A DNA stretch of 64,000 nt, taken from positions 6,823,501 to 6,887,500 of the forward strand of contig JBBMNZ010000026.1 of NCBI GenBank assembly GCA_037954325.1, given 5' to 3'. The DNA is from Fistularia commersonii. Taxonomy: Eukaryota; Chordata; Actinopteri; Syngnathiformes; Fistulariidae. Each line of letters opens with the position of its first letter. Within the stretch, counting starts at the first letter, position 1. The translations under genes were made by a program, and so were the position numbers. Below are positions 33,663 through 47,517 of this stretch, piece by piece. Under the pieces are notes generated by a model. That model worked only from the letters and a program-made list of their open reading frames with translations. It ran no database searches and had not been told where the DNA came from.

Positions 33663-35060
33663 AAAAAGTTCCACGGTATACATTTTGGAGTGAAGTTGAT
33701 TACACGCACGAAAAAAAAAGAAAAAAAAAAAAAAAAGGGGTCAAAAAAACGATTTCGCTCTCGTCCACGCCGTGTGTTTGATGTGCGGCGTCTCTCCACC
33801 CAGAGCGGTGGGTCTAAAAGTGGCAACACAGAGGTTAAAGAAAAGAGTCTGGTTTTTTTTTTTTTTTTTTTTTTTTTGGGGTTGGCACTTTGTGACTTAT
33901 CGCCTCCGGCTACTGCGGTTCATAGCGAGCTGAGAACGGCAGCGTAGGAGATGGCGATTGCTGATAAACATCCTTTTTCGACAGCGAGCGCTGCCTTCTC
34001 TGCGCGAGACTTCACCTCCGCGTATGATCGGTCGGGGTGGGGGGGGGAGGACTTGCACCTGCGAACGCTCCGTCTGTGCATGCAAACACGTCGTACGGAA
34101 ACAAAGAGAGAGAGCGGACCCGCAGACCCACGATAAAAAAAAAACAAAAAAAAAAAAACAAACAACACAACACACACACTTGCATCTGCAGTTGTGTGTC
34201 TCATTTGCCATCAGTGGAGCATGTTGTTATCCTCTCCTTCGGCGCGCTCTCAAGAAATGTAGGGCAGGGACAACAACAGGTGCCTGTGCGGGCGACAGCC
34301 TGCAATGCCTCCTGGGCTAAATGCTTCACACTCGCTTCATTTCAACATGCGACAGCCTTGTAAGGATTAATTATTTCCCCCGAGGACGGAAGAATATGCT
34401 TTTTTTTTCCCCCCCCTGCAGGAGACCGTGCGTGCACGAGCACATGAAACGGCTTATTGAGAAACGAGCGGGCGAACCTGGGACGACGCAGGTTTTTACA
34501 ATAAGGGCGAGGGAGACAAAAAAAAAAAAAAAAAAAAAAATTAATGAAAAAAAAAAAAACGTTCGCTTGAAAGGAATGTAAACAAACCAAGCACATGATT
34601 GAATTGCTAAGAGATGAGATAAAAGCTCCAACAAACACATGCATTAGTTGGGGAGAGATCACGCGCCGGGGAGCGGAGATGGCAGGGAGGCAATTAATGG
34701 GCTGACCTTCGTCCTTAATAATCTAGTGCCTGGCACACAATGCCCATGTGTCAGAGCAGCACGTCTCTAAATGCCACCCCTCATTAGCACGATGCACGCC
34801 GTGAGAGAGGCTATCTGCGCGCTGTTACACTCTCGAGCGGTCAGACCGAGATAGCGGGCGCGGGCGTCGGATAACGTGGCAGCCTGGAGCCGGACCCAGC
34901 TGCGGGCCGCGATGTGATCTAGAAAAATCCCGGCCGACGTCGGGGGGGGACGGGCAATCTCCTTTCTCCACATTTTTTGATTGGCACGGAACTCCCCGAG
35001 TGCAACGTCCTTGGCGTACCCCGGCACTGTCACCGTGATTGCGTGTGTGCTTTGTGTATA

Positions 35061-35063
<3 letters not shown>

Positions 35064-35095
<32 letters not shown>
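35064..35095. repeat. (GT)16 microsatellite
   Basis: Sixteen uninterrupted GT units in the FAM222A intron. Confidence 0.93.
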
Positions 35096-35097
<2 letters not shown>

Positions 35098-38000
35098 TTG
35101 GTGAATGGGTACCCACTTCTGAACACTCAATTAACACTCCTTTAATTAGCCAGCGGTACATTTTGAATTCTGATGAACTCATTTTCTTGGTGTGAAACGT
35201 CGAGGAGGAGGAGGAGGAGGTGGAGGCCTGGTAAAGATGAGGTCCGCTGGGTACAAAACAGCAATAAAAAGTGAACTGGTTAGATTAGACTGTAAAAAAT
35301 CCATTAAATTCTGTGCACCTCTTTCAAGTGAGAGGTCAAATTGTGTTGATCACAAGGAGTATGAGAGCAGGGAGTTAGGTGAGGTGGAAAGAGGAGGGGC
35401 TGCAGGGGAGCGGAGAGGAGATAGAGCCTGGCGCTGTATGAGAGAGCGCAGCGCCAAATCCAGAGGACCATGAGAATGCTTTGCATTTTAATTAGAGTTT
35501 TAAATGAATAAGCAGAGGAAAGAGTCGGAACCGGCTGAAATGCCTTTGCTCTCATTTATTAGAGTACCAAGTGTTCTAAAATTACGCGCGGGTCGGAGAA
35601 GGTTCTTCTTATTAGTCAGGTAAAATGATCCGATGCATCAAAAAGCCTGGGGTTTTCACCCTCGCTCCCGCCGAGCCGCTATTCCTACCGACGGCACGCT
35701 TTGATCCCACCTGACCGTCGCCGTCGGCGAGCCGGGGGACGGGAGGAAAATTGCTTGTTTAGATGAAGGGAGAGGACTGTTTGGGTGAACTGTAATTAAG
35801 ATTTCACAGAACAACGAGTGCATAACACATTAACTTTGTGCAAACAAACAGAGCGGCCTGTGATGAGGTTGAAGCCAACAACGGGAGCAGAGATTACCAG
35901 AGAGATGAAAGAAACCACACGGTCAGCTCCGGCCCGACAACAAACTGAAAGCTGCACTCATTATGCGTCCAATCAGTCTGCAGCGTATAGAGCTAAAAAT
36001 GTCAAGCCCTTCCCTTCCCTTCTTTTTTTTTTTTTTTTTTTTTTCTTAAACCTGACAAGTTTTCTTTTTTCCCGTTCGTTTGTTTCTTGTTTACAAAAAA
36101 GCCTGCGGAGGCTTATCTGGGATGCTGCTATCTGTAAAACAGGACAGCCTTCATCCGAATTCCACCACTAACGGACACTTTGTCCCGAACATCACTGAGC
36201 TCGAATTAGTAATTCATGCCTCGGATAATTATTCACGTCCCCTAATGTTGAACTGCGAGCCGGGAAAAACAAGTTTGACCCTGTTACATGTGCCGCGGCC
36301 GATGGCTGGCATTGTTTCACGAAGGAACCCTTGACCTGTGGCTACTGTTTAGCTCCCGTCAGAATCGGTCCGGGGGGAGGGGAGGGTCTGCGCCGTTCCC
36401 ACCGCGCCCCCGTCGGTCCGCGGCGAAAGGACAAGGCGGGCAGGGATAAGCCAGAGGCGGCGTCACATCCTGAACAATACCTGCCTTGTGCTAATGGAGG
36501 TGTCATCTGGCACAGGGCTGATTAGTCAGCGATTACAGCCAGGCCTCAATTGCCGTGACAACGGCTGCAAACACAATGGGGCCTGATAGAGCCAGCTGTT
36601 TGGTCCTCTGCAATTAACCCTGCATCCCACTCATCTCCGGCAGTGCGCTGTCTCTAATTGACTATCGAGCACACAAAGCAGGGGCTGTCGGCTAGACCCC
36701 CTGGACAAAGCGCCCCCCACCCTTCTGTCGAGGTGGAGATGATAATAATAGAGGCGTCCTGTGGACTCTGCAGCCAGTCAATCAAAGCCTTGGTGCCCCA
36801 CAGGAGCTTCCTGAGGAGCAGGGGAGCAGAGGGAGCACATGTATAAGCCGGTGATCAACAGGGTAGAGCCGCCTTGCAGGGGGCAGACAAGTTGAATATG
36901 CCTTCAGTCAAAGTACTAATCAATTCAAGTACACGTGAGGGGAGAGGACTCCCGCTGCTCGCTTGATATCAGAAAAAGCCATTTTTAGGAACACTCGTCT
37001 TCGCCTGCTCATCTCAAGGTTGATTTTTCTGTGCAACATCGCAGAAGGGGGTTGGGGGGGGGGCGAGGGGGAGGATCAGGGCAATTATTTGTTAGTCCTT
37101 TGCTATCTATAATTGCAAAGATAAAAATCAAACTGCAATGATTTCTCTGAGGATAGAGCTGTCGGCGTGGGGAGCTGCTTGTGTCATCATAATTGTCAAA
37201 CGCATGCATATGTGGCGTCCTCGCCAAACTCGTCGCTCCCTTCGCCCGAGCCACATACGTGACTTGCATATATCTACGGACGAGGGAATTAAAGCGACAA
37301 TGAAACCGTTTGGGTGCATACATCAGATACCCATGCGTGTGCTTCTGTTTACAAATTATAGCAACAAATAAATGTATTCAATCTCAGTATAAATGAAATG
37401 GTTTTTAAAAAAGGAGATGCCATACTGCGACCACATACGGGGATTTTACGCGCACGGGGATCTTAACCTGCCAGCACGTTTCACAAATAGCAAAGATAAT
37501 GAGAACGTTAAAGCAATCTGCGCGCTGATCCTTTACAGGCATGCAGACATGGCACGACATCAAAAATGGATTTAATCATTCGGCGAGATTAGGAGGGAGG
37601 AAAGAAAAAAAAAAAAAAAAAAAAACTTTGACAAAACTCCCAAATCTAATCTTTCTTTTCATTAAAGCCAATCTCATCACAGATTTAATCTATCTATTTC
37701 CTGCACGCACACACGGAAGAAACACCAAATTGAGAGCCTAATTTCAGCTTCCGCCTCACACAGACTTTCAGCGTGAGGTCATTTGGATAGCCTGCGGCGA
37801 AGTCCACGCTAATACAGTATTAACAGAGACAGAGATGAAGGTCCACAGGTGCAGATAACTCGTACTGAATAAAAAAAAGAAAAGGAAAATCAAGAGTGCT
37901 TCCGCTGAGGTCCCAGTTCTGACAGGACTGTCGGCCTGCTTACAATTAGCTCTGCAAGAATGTCACCCCATCACCTCGGGTATCTGCACCACACGATAGT

Positions 38001-38277
38001 GGACCCGATCAAATGTGCTAATTAGGGTTACACAGGTTTCCTCTGACTAAACATACGAGGAGACTGTCATGTTTACATTTTCTCGGTAGAATTTATCTCC
38101 AAAGCCAGATGTCACTGGATCGGCCTTGAAAATTAATTAGCTGGTTTGATGTAGCAACCCCATGCTACTTCTAGACAGACCTGGCTTTTATGGGCTGTAG
38201 GGGAAATTACTGAGAATTGATTGATCCTTAAGGAGTCCTCTGTGGACATGGCCTGGCAGGCAAAAAGCCCGCGCAGA

Positions 38278-38311
38278 TACACACACACACACGCACACAC
38301 ACACACACACA
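38278..38311. repeat. (AC)n microsatellite
   Basis: About 17 AC units with one CG interruption in the FAM222A intron. Confidence 0.9.
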
Positions 38312-40266
38312 AGGCACACACGCAAACAGCTGATTCAACCATTTCTACCCTCCGCCTGAATCTGAATCTGACATCTTTTCTTCTCTCGTACCCACATATG
38401 AGTAACCATTAATCATCGAAATGACATCAGTCAAACAGACGGCGAATGAGTGCAATAAACATTAAAAAAACTACAATTGGAGCGGCGCAAACCCTGCATC
38501 ATCTCACCTCTGACACCTAACGCTCTCTGACACAACAATGCATCATGAGGCTTACACAACCTCTGACCCATCGAGCACAAATGATGAAATTCTCTGTTAA
38601 TGTGCCTTTACCTTCCTTCTTCAATCCTCTCGATTTCCTCTGCGCAGCAACTACTTCCTTCTCCTCTGAAGCTTGTTGATACCAGTATTTTGGCCGATTT
38701 TGATTCTGAGGATTGTAGTTTAAAAAAAAAAAAAAAAAAAGGATAAAATCTACTGGCTGGCGGATTTCTTTTTTTTAATGAAAAATTGTCAATTAAAAGC
38801 ACAAGATTTATTCTAAGAAATAAAATAGAGTAAGAATAAAAACACTCATTATACAAAATACCCCAAGGATGTATTTATTGTACATCATAATAGCTTCCTT
38901 AAGATGTACATACAAAGAGGAATCTTACATTTTTCAAAATTTGGATCATTCACAAAAGCTTAGCCAACCTATCTGTAAAAGGTTAATAATGCTGACCATC
39001 GTATCAGTCCGGTCTAGTCAGTCTCTTCACTGTCAGTCTAGTCTCTTCACCGCCGTTTCTGTCTTTTCCGTCTCCCTCTCCGAGTAAGTGAGTTTCATCT
39101 GGGGTGCTCGCTGGGAGAAATCACCTCAGGGTGAACACTTTATTATCTGTAGTCAAAGCGTCACCACAAATACCATTCTACACACACAAGTGTCACTTTC
39201 CATTTGTCTGCACTCTGGCTGCATTAGCAGTGCCTAGCAGGCCCAGAGCCTTGTCTCAAACACGCCAGCCAGAAGAAAACTAACAGCGTGGGAAAGCACT
39301 CGTCCTGCATTCCTGCCCCATTAACGCCACTGGCACCCGTGTAGCGCACAAACCGAGGAATTAAGAATAATATTATAAGCACAAATATTTGAATCTTTAG
39401 CGGGGATCACTTTTGAAACAGATGTGCTTAGCGAGCACCTTCGTTGCATTGTGCGTGTGTGCTTGTGGGGTGTGTGTGTGTGTTTTGTCCGGTGGATGAA
39501 ATCCAGCCATGTGTGAAAGGGAGCAAAGAATCCCGTAGATTCAAGCAGCACGTGTTAATTACTGTTGATCTAGATGAGTGTCCCTCAAAAACAACATCGC
39601 CGGGTAGTTTATGTCCTCTCTGGACCACCAATGGATGCGGGCCAGCAGCGGCTCTGCCCGGCCCTCTGAGGGGCACCCTTGAATCGAACACAAATGAAAT
39701 GGAGCAACGTGTTTACTTGACACTACACATTGCATTCCATTTGAAGAAAAAGTAATAATGAGGAAAAAAAAACAAACAAAAATAAACAAAGCAGATTCAC
39801 AAATTGAAAATATCAAACTGCAAATAGTTCACACCGAACCAGAATGGTCCACCCATGGCAGGATGCATTTTCTAGGACTCATCATTCTTATATGGGCGAC
39901 GTGACCCCCTCCCCCCCACACACACACACACACACAAAAAGGGAAATATGAATACAGCCATCAAAAAAAAAACTGCTGTAATAAAGTCTGGCCAAAGGGT
40001 TTTGAAGTGCATGGTTCTTTCGAGAGACAGGGGACCTCTTCCCCCAGTACGTGGGCTGCCGGCGATGAGCCAGCCCTCAGGCCTGCCTGGGCCACCCTCA
40101 TTGTGCATACAGCATGGTCTAGAAAGCAGAGCTTTATCAGCAAATACCCCGAGTCAGCACAAGCAGCAGGGTGGTTATGCGTTGCGACTGGCACACCAGC
40201 CGATATTGTCATGTGCGATTAGGCCTGTGCTCATGAGCCTGTGAACTCATTCCTATGGCATCAGAG

Positions 40267-40770
40267 TCAACCCCACCCCCTGCGCTCTCCATTTATATCC
40301 CCGCGCTCCCTGCTGCCCTCTCCTCCTCCTCCTCTAGGTTTCTCTATTTTGCGCCCAATGCGCCCACTTGACAATACAACCTGGTGAGAGCGGCGCGGCG
40401 CCTTCGCTGAGGCGGCCGGGCCACGGGTCGGGCGAAGGGTCGGGCGAAGGGTCGTGCAAACAGAGGCAGCCGCGGGCGTGCTGGCTCCACCTCCGTGACT
40501 TAAAGTGAGGGGAAACAAACCGGGGGGGGGGGGGGGGGGGGGGCCTTCACAGGAAACTACGTCAAGCGCGGAGGGAGCGGGGCGATGCCGAGCACCGAGC
40601 CTAGGCTGAAACAACAAGCCTTCATGGCAGGCACCTCCCCGTCCTGAGAAAATGTTACGCCGCAATGCTATTTCATGAGGGCTACGTGTAACATCCAGGA
40701 GCCGGTAGCATTCTGAGACACGGCGGCAACACAAACGCGCGCGCCCGCTCGCACAGGCTCAGAGTAAAGG
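40267..40770 (-). promoter_or_regulatory. GC-rich island with minus-strand TATA-like box
   Basis: From about 40310 to 40760 the sequence is dense in CpG (GGCGCGGCGCC, GCGCGCGCCCG) and includes a 22-base G run. At its low-coordinate edge the minus strand reads GGATATAAATGG (about 40290-40301), a TATA-like box directed away from the island in the direction of FAM222A transcription. Promoter activity is inferred, and the product would be an internal-start transcript. Confidence 0.3.
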
Positions 40771-43700
40771 AGCCCAGGGGTAGGAACCGTAAGCACATAC
40801 GAAGATAAGAAAGGAAGCGGAGCGGAGAAAGGGGGGGATACAGTAAGGAGGGGAGGTGGAGGTGCCTTGCCTGGGCAGGCCTGTCAGACCCCAGGATGTG
40901 CTGGTGTGCAGGCCTGCAGGTAAATGGAAGAAGAAAGGCGCCTCCAGGCTGCCCGAGGCAAGCCTGGGCCCTTCTGTTCTATCATTTAAGAGACAAGTCG
41001 TTCACTGATTCCCAATTAATATTTAACACCGCACAGACAACAAGGCACTCAACTGCAGCATACATGCCAATGAGAGGAGGAAAGGGTGGGGGGGTGGGAG
41101 GGGGTGGGGGGCGAGCGGAGGTAAAATGAAACAAGACGACTTTGAATGATTTAATGCCAGCGGACTGTCGGAAGCAAGGACGAAACTATAAATGTTTCCT
41201 TTCAAGAGCTGTTTAAAGCCCGAATCAATTTCTGTTTTATATGCTGTAATTTCACAGATCCGCCGGGCTGCGGAGAAGAGAGGAAATAGCGGATCTCGTG
41301 AAAAGCTCGATATTTCGTCGCGAAGAAAAGGACACGGCGAGTCAAACCGCGGCGAGATCTTCCAAAACAGATGTCCGTCATACGGCTTTGGGTTCTTAGA
41401 CGGCCCTGAATAGAAGGCATACACAAACCAACCCTCCACCGTGGTTCAAGACATCGTGGTAAGGTCAGCTTGCAGTTGACCACACGCTGCTGTGAAAGCC
41501 TCAACGCCGTTTACAGCAGAATGAGAAGCCACGCCTAAAGATGTCTTTCGATATTTTGTGCAGTTTCGACAACAAAACCCCAAACCGCACGCCGCCTCCC
41601 TCTTGTTTGTCCGCAGACGCGCTCGCCGTGCTTGATGGCAGTCTTTACATATAGACCCTGAGCAACAGCCCATCAATCGATATTCACCCTCCACGCATTT
41701 CAATCACGGCTGAGAGGTTAATGGGCTCAGACTGCTCACAACAGTGGAAATTAACAGATTTACAGGTCTGGCCGGTCATTTCTGACATGAACGTAGGCAA
41801 TAATGGAATCCATTACAAAGTAAATATTGCCTTTTGTTGTCTTGCACCGCGCGACGGTTTCTGTTCAATTATAAAACGGCACATAAACATCAGGGTTGGT
41901 CAAAAAAAAAAAAATGTAAATGAACGGAAGGCAACGGTAGTTTTGCAACCTTCATAAACGCGTTTCGTTGCTCATGTGGCAGAGACACCTCACTACATGG
42001 AAGAGCAGGTGTGCAGCGTCACGCTGGCCCCATACAGATGAGGGTTCACAAAAAACAGCCGTCTGCTGTGTTCGACCATTTCTGACTCGGCCCACGTTAA
42101 GTTCTTCTTTAATCGGAATCTGTGTTGGACTCATCTGGTTCATTTGAAAATTTGAAAAATTGTATCTTTCGACACGATACCGAGTTTGTTCACTTCTCTG
42201 TAACCTGTGTTAATTCAAATAGCAACAGGCAAATATCAAATATCAATATTTGTGGAGGAAATTATGGCATTTTTTTTTTCCCTCCCACAATTGTCCATCG
42301 AACACACCAAAACCAGAAGGCAATCAATCCAGAAGACATTTTTCATGACCATTTTCCGGTAAGGCTTATTTTAAGTGGGGCTGTTGAGGAAAAACATGTA
42401 TTTATTTTCGTTCGACTATTAAAAAAAAAAAAAAAGTGTCTGTAATGACTCTGTCTGCAATGCGGGAAGCGTCTAAGTGTGTCTAATAATTACATGGAGC
42501 CTCGTGGCTGGTTCATTCGGAGGAGTGCATTAAACTTGATCTGTATTGGCGTTTTTTTTCCTTTTTACAGGTGAAGCCCTGTTGTCTCCCGCCAGTTCTA
42601 AACAACTAGCTCTATCATTGTGAGTCGAATCCATCAACGCGTTTGTTTGCAGACTAAAGGCAGGTGTGAAGTGACGTACTTAGGGGCTGTCCGCTTTGAT
42701 CAGGTCACTCAAGATGCATGTTAATGCCGGGCCTGAACAGGGCCAGAGTGTCTTACCAGCCCAGCGCTGTGTGGCACCTCCTGAATGCCTCTCTCAGTCA
42801 GTCCGCATGCTCGAGAGAAAAAAAAAAAAAAAAAAAAGCCGAGATGGCACAGGCAGCGTGTCATTTCCTGTGGGACGGCAAAGGACTACACTCTCTGTAC
42901 GCTCGCTCACATCTCCCCCCCCCAACTCTTTGGCAGGCAAAGACAGAGGGTATCGATGCCTTGCACCTGGGACGCACAAATGCCAGCTCGGAGGCTTTGG
43001 AAACAAGAACCTGTTTTTCAACCCAAGTCGTGCTGTGACAAAATCTAAAGCAGAGCCCCTCTTCCTCAAGCTCACCTCCCGAGGCAGTAAGATGGCTTTG
43101 CCCCCCCGTGTTCACAGCAGAAGGCAGAGGGCAGAGGGAAGGCATGGCTCCGTGCCACCAGCCGGAAATGATCCTCTGTGTGCCAACACTGAGACACCAA
43201 CATGACAGAGGAGGCTATAGTATGCATGAGAAAAGACTAAAACCCATATGGGAAAGCTGCTCCTCTGAAACCAATTGAAACTCCATTAATACTCTGTATT
43301 TTGCAATATGCCGGTATGATGAAAACGAGAATGACACATTTCATGTGCCCATTCAAACCCGGCGATCCCCAAAATGAGATTTCGTAAGTAGGCACCCGAG
43401 AGGAGGAAGGCCATGGATAGCTGTCAATCACCTTTGACTATGAAAAATACTTCATGACCTCTGCTTCTCTGCCGCAGTCTGTGGAATAATGACGGTCTCG
43501 GCGGACACTGCGCAGAATTCCAAATGGGAGTTAGAAAAGAGCTACTTCAGTCGGTGGGAAAAGGTCAAGTTCATGCAGATTCCCTTTCGCGCTTTCTGCC
43601 ACCGCCTCGCACCCCCCAACTCCTGCTTTATGTCCCTCACCTCCGGGGTGGCGAGTAAAGGTTGATATTTCTGCAGCTACTTGTGAGCGCATTTAAATAT

Positions 43701-44300
43701 TTGACTTGGAATTTTGTGCCGCACATCAGTCGGCAGTAGCTTCGCTGTAATTTAATGCAGTTGTTTAATTCCACTGTTGTGTTTCTCATCACACCTCAGA
43801 CAACAGTGGAAAGGAGGTGACTGCAGGTCATTATGTGCATAAATCCCCTCACAGTGGAGGCGCAGCTTAGGAGGGGAAGCTGCTAAAAGCAAGGCAACCT
43901 CATGGCTCTGGCAGCCTCTCTGCAGAGGAACAGGGCGATTAGGAAAGCTGCAATCCCCAGGTGAACCTCTATGTTCTGTCCCGAGGCTGTGTGTGACAAG
44001 GCCAGGTTGTCTCTGTCCATCAATCTGGAGGTGGTTTGAACCTGACCTGACACTGTGTGAACCTGGGATACCAGGCCTCCTGGGAACTTCTGATCTACTC
44101 CTTGCTGATTGGCACCTCAGGCCTCCTGGCCGGGGTCGTGGAAGGTCACCGCTGCACACTTACACGTGTGGAATCGAAAAAGAAAAAAAAAAATTGAATT
44201 TTTCTGTTTTGTTTTTCATTTTGTCAAATAGAGCCATTATTAAAACCGAATCAGACGTCTATAAATACATCGAAACAGCTGCGTTATTCAATATCACTAT

Positions 44301-44324
44301 GTGTGTGTGTGTGTGTGTGTGTGT
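44301..44324. repeat. (GT)12 microsatellite
   Basis: Twelve uninterrupted GT units in the FAM222A intron. Confidence 0.9.
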
Positions 44325-44514
44325 AATATTCAGTCTTTCACGGAGCAAAAAACACTCCGGTTCTGCCAGAAATCAGATCCAATCACAGGCCACCTCACCG
44401 CGTGGTCAGTGAGGGTGGTGTCTGTCGGCCGGTAGGATAAAGGACACAAACATGCACGCCCAGGGTGAAAACAGCATTTCACAGGGCCCTGCATATAAAT
44501 AAGTCATGATTTAA

Positions 44515-44544
44515 TCAATAAATAAATAAATAAATAAATAAATA
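44515..44544. repeat. (AATA)n tetranucleotide repeat
   Basis: About seven AATA units. Some 85 bases further on, a 10-bp unit CTAGATGGGA is repeated three times (about 44629-44656). Confidence 0.88.
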
Positions 44545-44707
44545 GAGGAATATGAAAACCTGTAGAATTGAAAATAATATTTTTACAGGTGGCAGTCGGG
44601 TCCAAATAGCCCCATTTGACTATGGGGCTAGATGGGACTAGATGGGACTAGATGGACTTTAAACCTTATTATTTTTGAGCTGACACGTAACGAAATAATT
44701 GCTGTCT

Positions 44708-45065
44708 GGGTGGGGGTGGGGGTGGGGGTGGGGTGGGGGGAGAGGTGGAGTCGCGGCGGCGGCTGCTGGCCCCTCCATCCAGCCACCTCGCCATTATTTA
44801 TCACCGCGGAGAACCTTTCCCGCCCCTCCCCGGAGCGGGGCCGGCGCGTTTCGCCCCGACTTCCCGGAACCTCCCGACCGGCGGCGGGGGGCGACGACAA
44901 TGGAGGAGCGGGATAGGTGGCGAGAGAAATTGCCACGGGGTGTGGATGGCCGGGGTCAGTTGCATCTATTCACTTCCCTCCCCCCGCGGGCCCTTTCTCT
45001 GTCATCCGTCTGGATGGGCGCCCTCTCTCTGGGGCACCGTACGATGAGAGGCGCTGGCTCCGGTG
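44708..45065. promoter_or_regulatory. G-quadruplex-prone tract plus CpG-rich island
   Basis: Four to five tandem TGGGGG units (about 44708-44740) abut a CpG-rich block with GCGGCGGCGG, GGGGCCGGCGCG and GACCGGCGGCGGGGG. The G tract satisfies the usual four-run G-quadruplex pattern. It may be an internal promoter or enhancer in the FAM222A intron. Confidence 0.35.
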
Positions 45066-47517
45066 CCGTCTCAGCCTTTCATGTCTCATCTAGGGCAGTG
45101 GTAGAGAGACGTGAAGGGGAGAACGAAGGAGGGGGCAGGCTACAAATGTCACCCATAAGGGGGATTTAATTAAAAATGACAGGGGCTGGCGCTGGAGAGT
45201 GCAGCCACATATGCGTGGAATTTGGGAGCAGTGAAAGCAAGTGCCTATGATTTATAATTCAAGTAATGCTGTGCACTCCTTTTAATTCTATGGCCAAAGA
45301 AAAAATATCAAAAGGCCGCCCCTGTGAAGCTAATCCAATATGATATTTTTAAGGGCAGGCGGTCAATGGCTTTTTGAAAAGCCAGCTTCTCTGTCTGCCT
45401 TTCTGCTGCTGCCTCTTCTCCACTTGTCTGTCTCTCCCCATCTCCCTCTGCTGCCGCCTCCTTTCTCTCCCCTGCACCCCGCTCTACAGTACCTCACCCT
45501 ACCCCCCTGAGCTGGGGCTGTGATAATGGAAACATCCTGCTCTCCGCCTCCCGTTTCTCCCGCTAAGCTCTGTGTGCTTGGGGGAAATTGATTGTCTGGC
45601 GAGCCGATCTGAATGCTTCCAGCTGATGGCAGAGCCAGTTAAGTCCTTTTTTATTGAGGGTATGAGGGATTTTTAATGGAAGCCACATCAATGAACTGTG
45701 CAGCCCCTCTGCATCTGCATGGCGAGGGGGTTTTCTGAGAGCCTCCTAACCCTCTCATTCCAACCGCCATGCCATCCCAGTGCACGCACGCGCGCGCGCA
45801 CACACACACACTCGAAAGGACACTGGATGCAAATAACAGCTCGCCTTTGCCTCACTGCCAGGTAATCCCTTCACCTGTTTGGTCTTTTTAAGGGGTGTAT
45901 TCTCACATACAGCCAACTGTTGAGACTACAAGTCACCTTGCACAAACTTCCCGCCTATGTTGGCATGATCGAGGCCCCGAACAATAAATCCAGGGGTCCT
46001 GTACATCCTGCACACCTGCGGCGATAAGCGCCGCGTGTCTTTTTACAACTTCCACACCCCTTCCGTGCTAGAGCCTCCCCCAAGGACGGAGGATAAACCG
46101 TTGGAATATCTTTCTTATGAGGCTCATATCAGCACTCTGATAGTCTTAAAATTCAATCAGGTTGCTGGATGGGTGGGAGAAAAGGCGAGTCTGTCAGTAG
46201 GGCATGCGGCGAAGGACAAAAAATTCAAAATTGTCCTTTTGAATCCCCACTCCCATCCCGGCTCTCGGTAAAAGGACTATTGCTGCCGATAGAGCGACGT
46301 CGGGGAGGACTCGATTAAGTGAAGGATTCTCTCAAAATATTTCTATTGCACTCATTCCTAATCATATTTATTGCAGTTTCTCCTCAACCAATCAGTCAAG
46401 GTCTCGCCACCTTTCGCCACCCACCCGGAGCTCTGTTTTACCGTCTCCGTCATTATGGACAACTCAACATGAAACATTCATGCGTAGAGGCAGAACCGCC
46501 CTCAGGTCTCGGAGCCGGCGCTAAATTCCATTCACCTATAAACGCGGTGCATAATTCGGTCATGCAAAGTCCCTTCGGAGTCTTGCGCTGGCCCCGATTT
46601 CCCGGCGACGAAGATGAACAGGACCTGTTGTTCGCCATAAGCTCATACAGACGTAGCTGAAAAGCGCTATGTTGCCGCTCCCCCGGTCGCCATCCACCAG
46701 TCATTTTAAGCGGCTTGAGAAAGCTTATGGGCCCGCCATGTAAACAAAGGCCGCTGAAGACTGTAGTAGCATTCAATAAGGGAGCAAGACCTTTCTTTGG
46801 CTCATCAGACAACAGACTCTCAGTGTAAAGGGCTTACCCAAAGCTTCAAAAAAGTTATGATGAAATTCACCTTCCAGCGATGCCTGACTACCACTGCACT
46901 CTAATCTCAAACTGGTTAGGGCTAGTTTTTATTGTTTGTTTGTTTGGTCGTGTTGGTCCTTTTTAATTTCGGTTTCGCTCTGTAACAGTTTTCAACTATG
47001 GGCTCATCTTTGTCCCTTTTATACCATTTTGTGAGCAGACAGAGGGTGGTGCTTGGGGAGCAAACAGAGCAGCTGTCATGCTTTACAGGCGGCCGGCACG
47101 GCCAGGGCCAGACACTGTAAATGTTTACAGACCCTCAGGGTCACCCAGGGCCATTGAGGCACGTTAAACACTGTCTGTTCAGCCCTGTTGCCACGACTGC
47201 ACAATCAGCACAGCCAAACAGCCCCCCTCACAATGAGTAGCCAAACAACATGGCAATCCCGGGTCTAAGTGCAAAGCTAGTGAAACTGTTTAGAATTCCT
47301 CACAGCGGCGAGAGAGCTTTGTGACAAACAGAAACCGGAAAGTGTATTTTCCCATCGCTATTTACAGTCAGGGTTAACTACCCGTTTCCATCACTGGCCA
47401 TCGCTGATAAATGACCGAGATTAAATACAAATGACAAACACAAGGCTCTGTCATTCCTTGCCTTCTGGCGAGCTGAACTCCCGACCTCCATCACTCCCTG
47501 CCACTTTGTTTACTCAC

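Larger units (their letters stand above)
30982..47517 (-). other. fam222a: FAM222A 16.5-kb intron
   Basis: This is the intron between the two FAM222A coding exons, from donor GTGAGT at 47517 to acceptor CTGCAG at 30982. It has no supportable gene. It contains GT/CA runs (35064-35095, 38278-38311, 44301-44324), an AATA run (44515-44544), a 22-base G run at 40522, a 37-base A run at 33624, a 25-base T run at 33853, GC-rich islands near 40310-40760 and 44740-45060, and long unique stretches that look regulatory. Confidence 0.75.

Noticed and set aside
33432..33947. 171-codon open frame with long Lys and Phe runs
   Set aside because: It is the translation of A37 and T25 homopolymers.
40267..40734. 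155-codon minus-strand open frame in the CpG island
   Set aside because: Pro/Gly/Ala-rich translation typical of GC-rich DNA, including a poly-Pro from the G run, with no homology seen.
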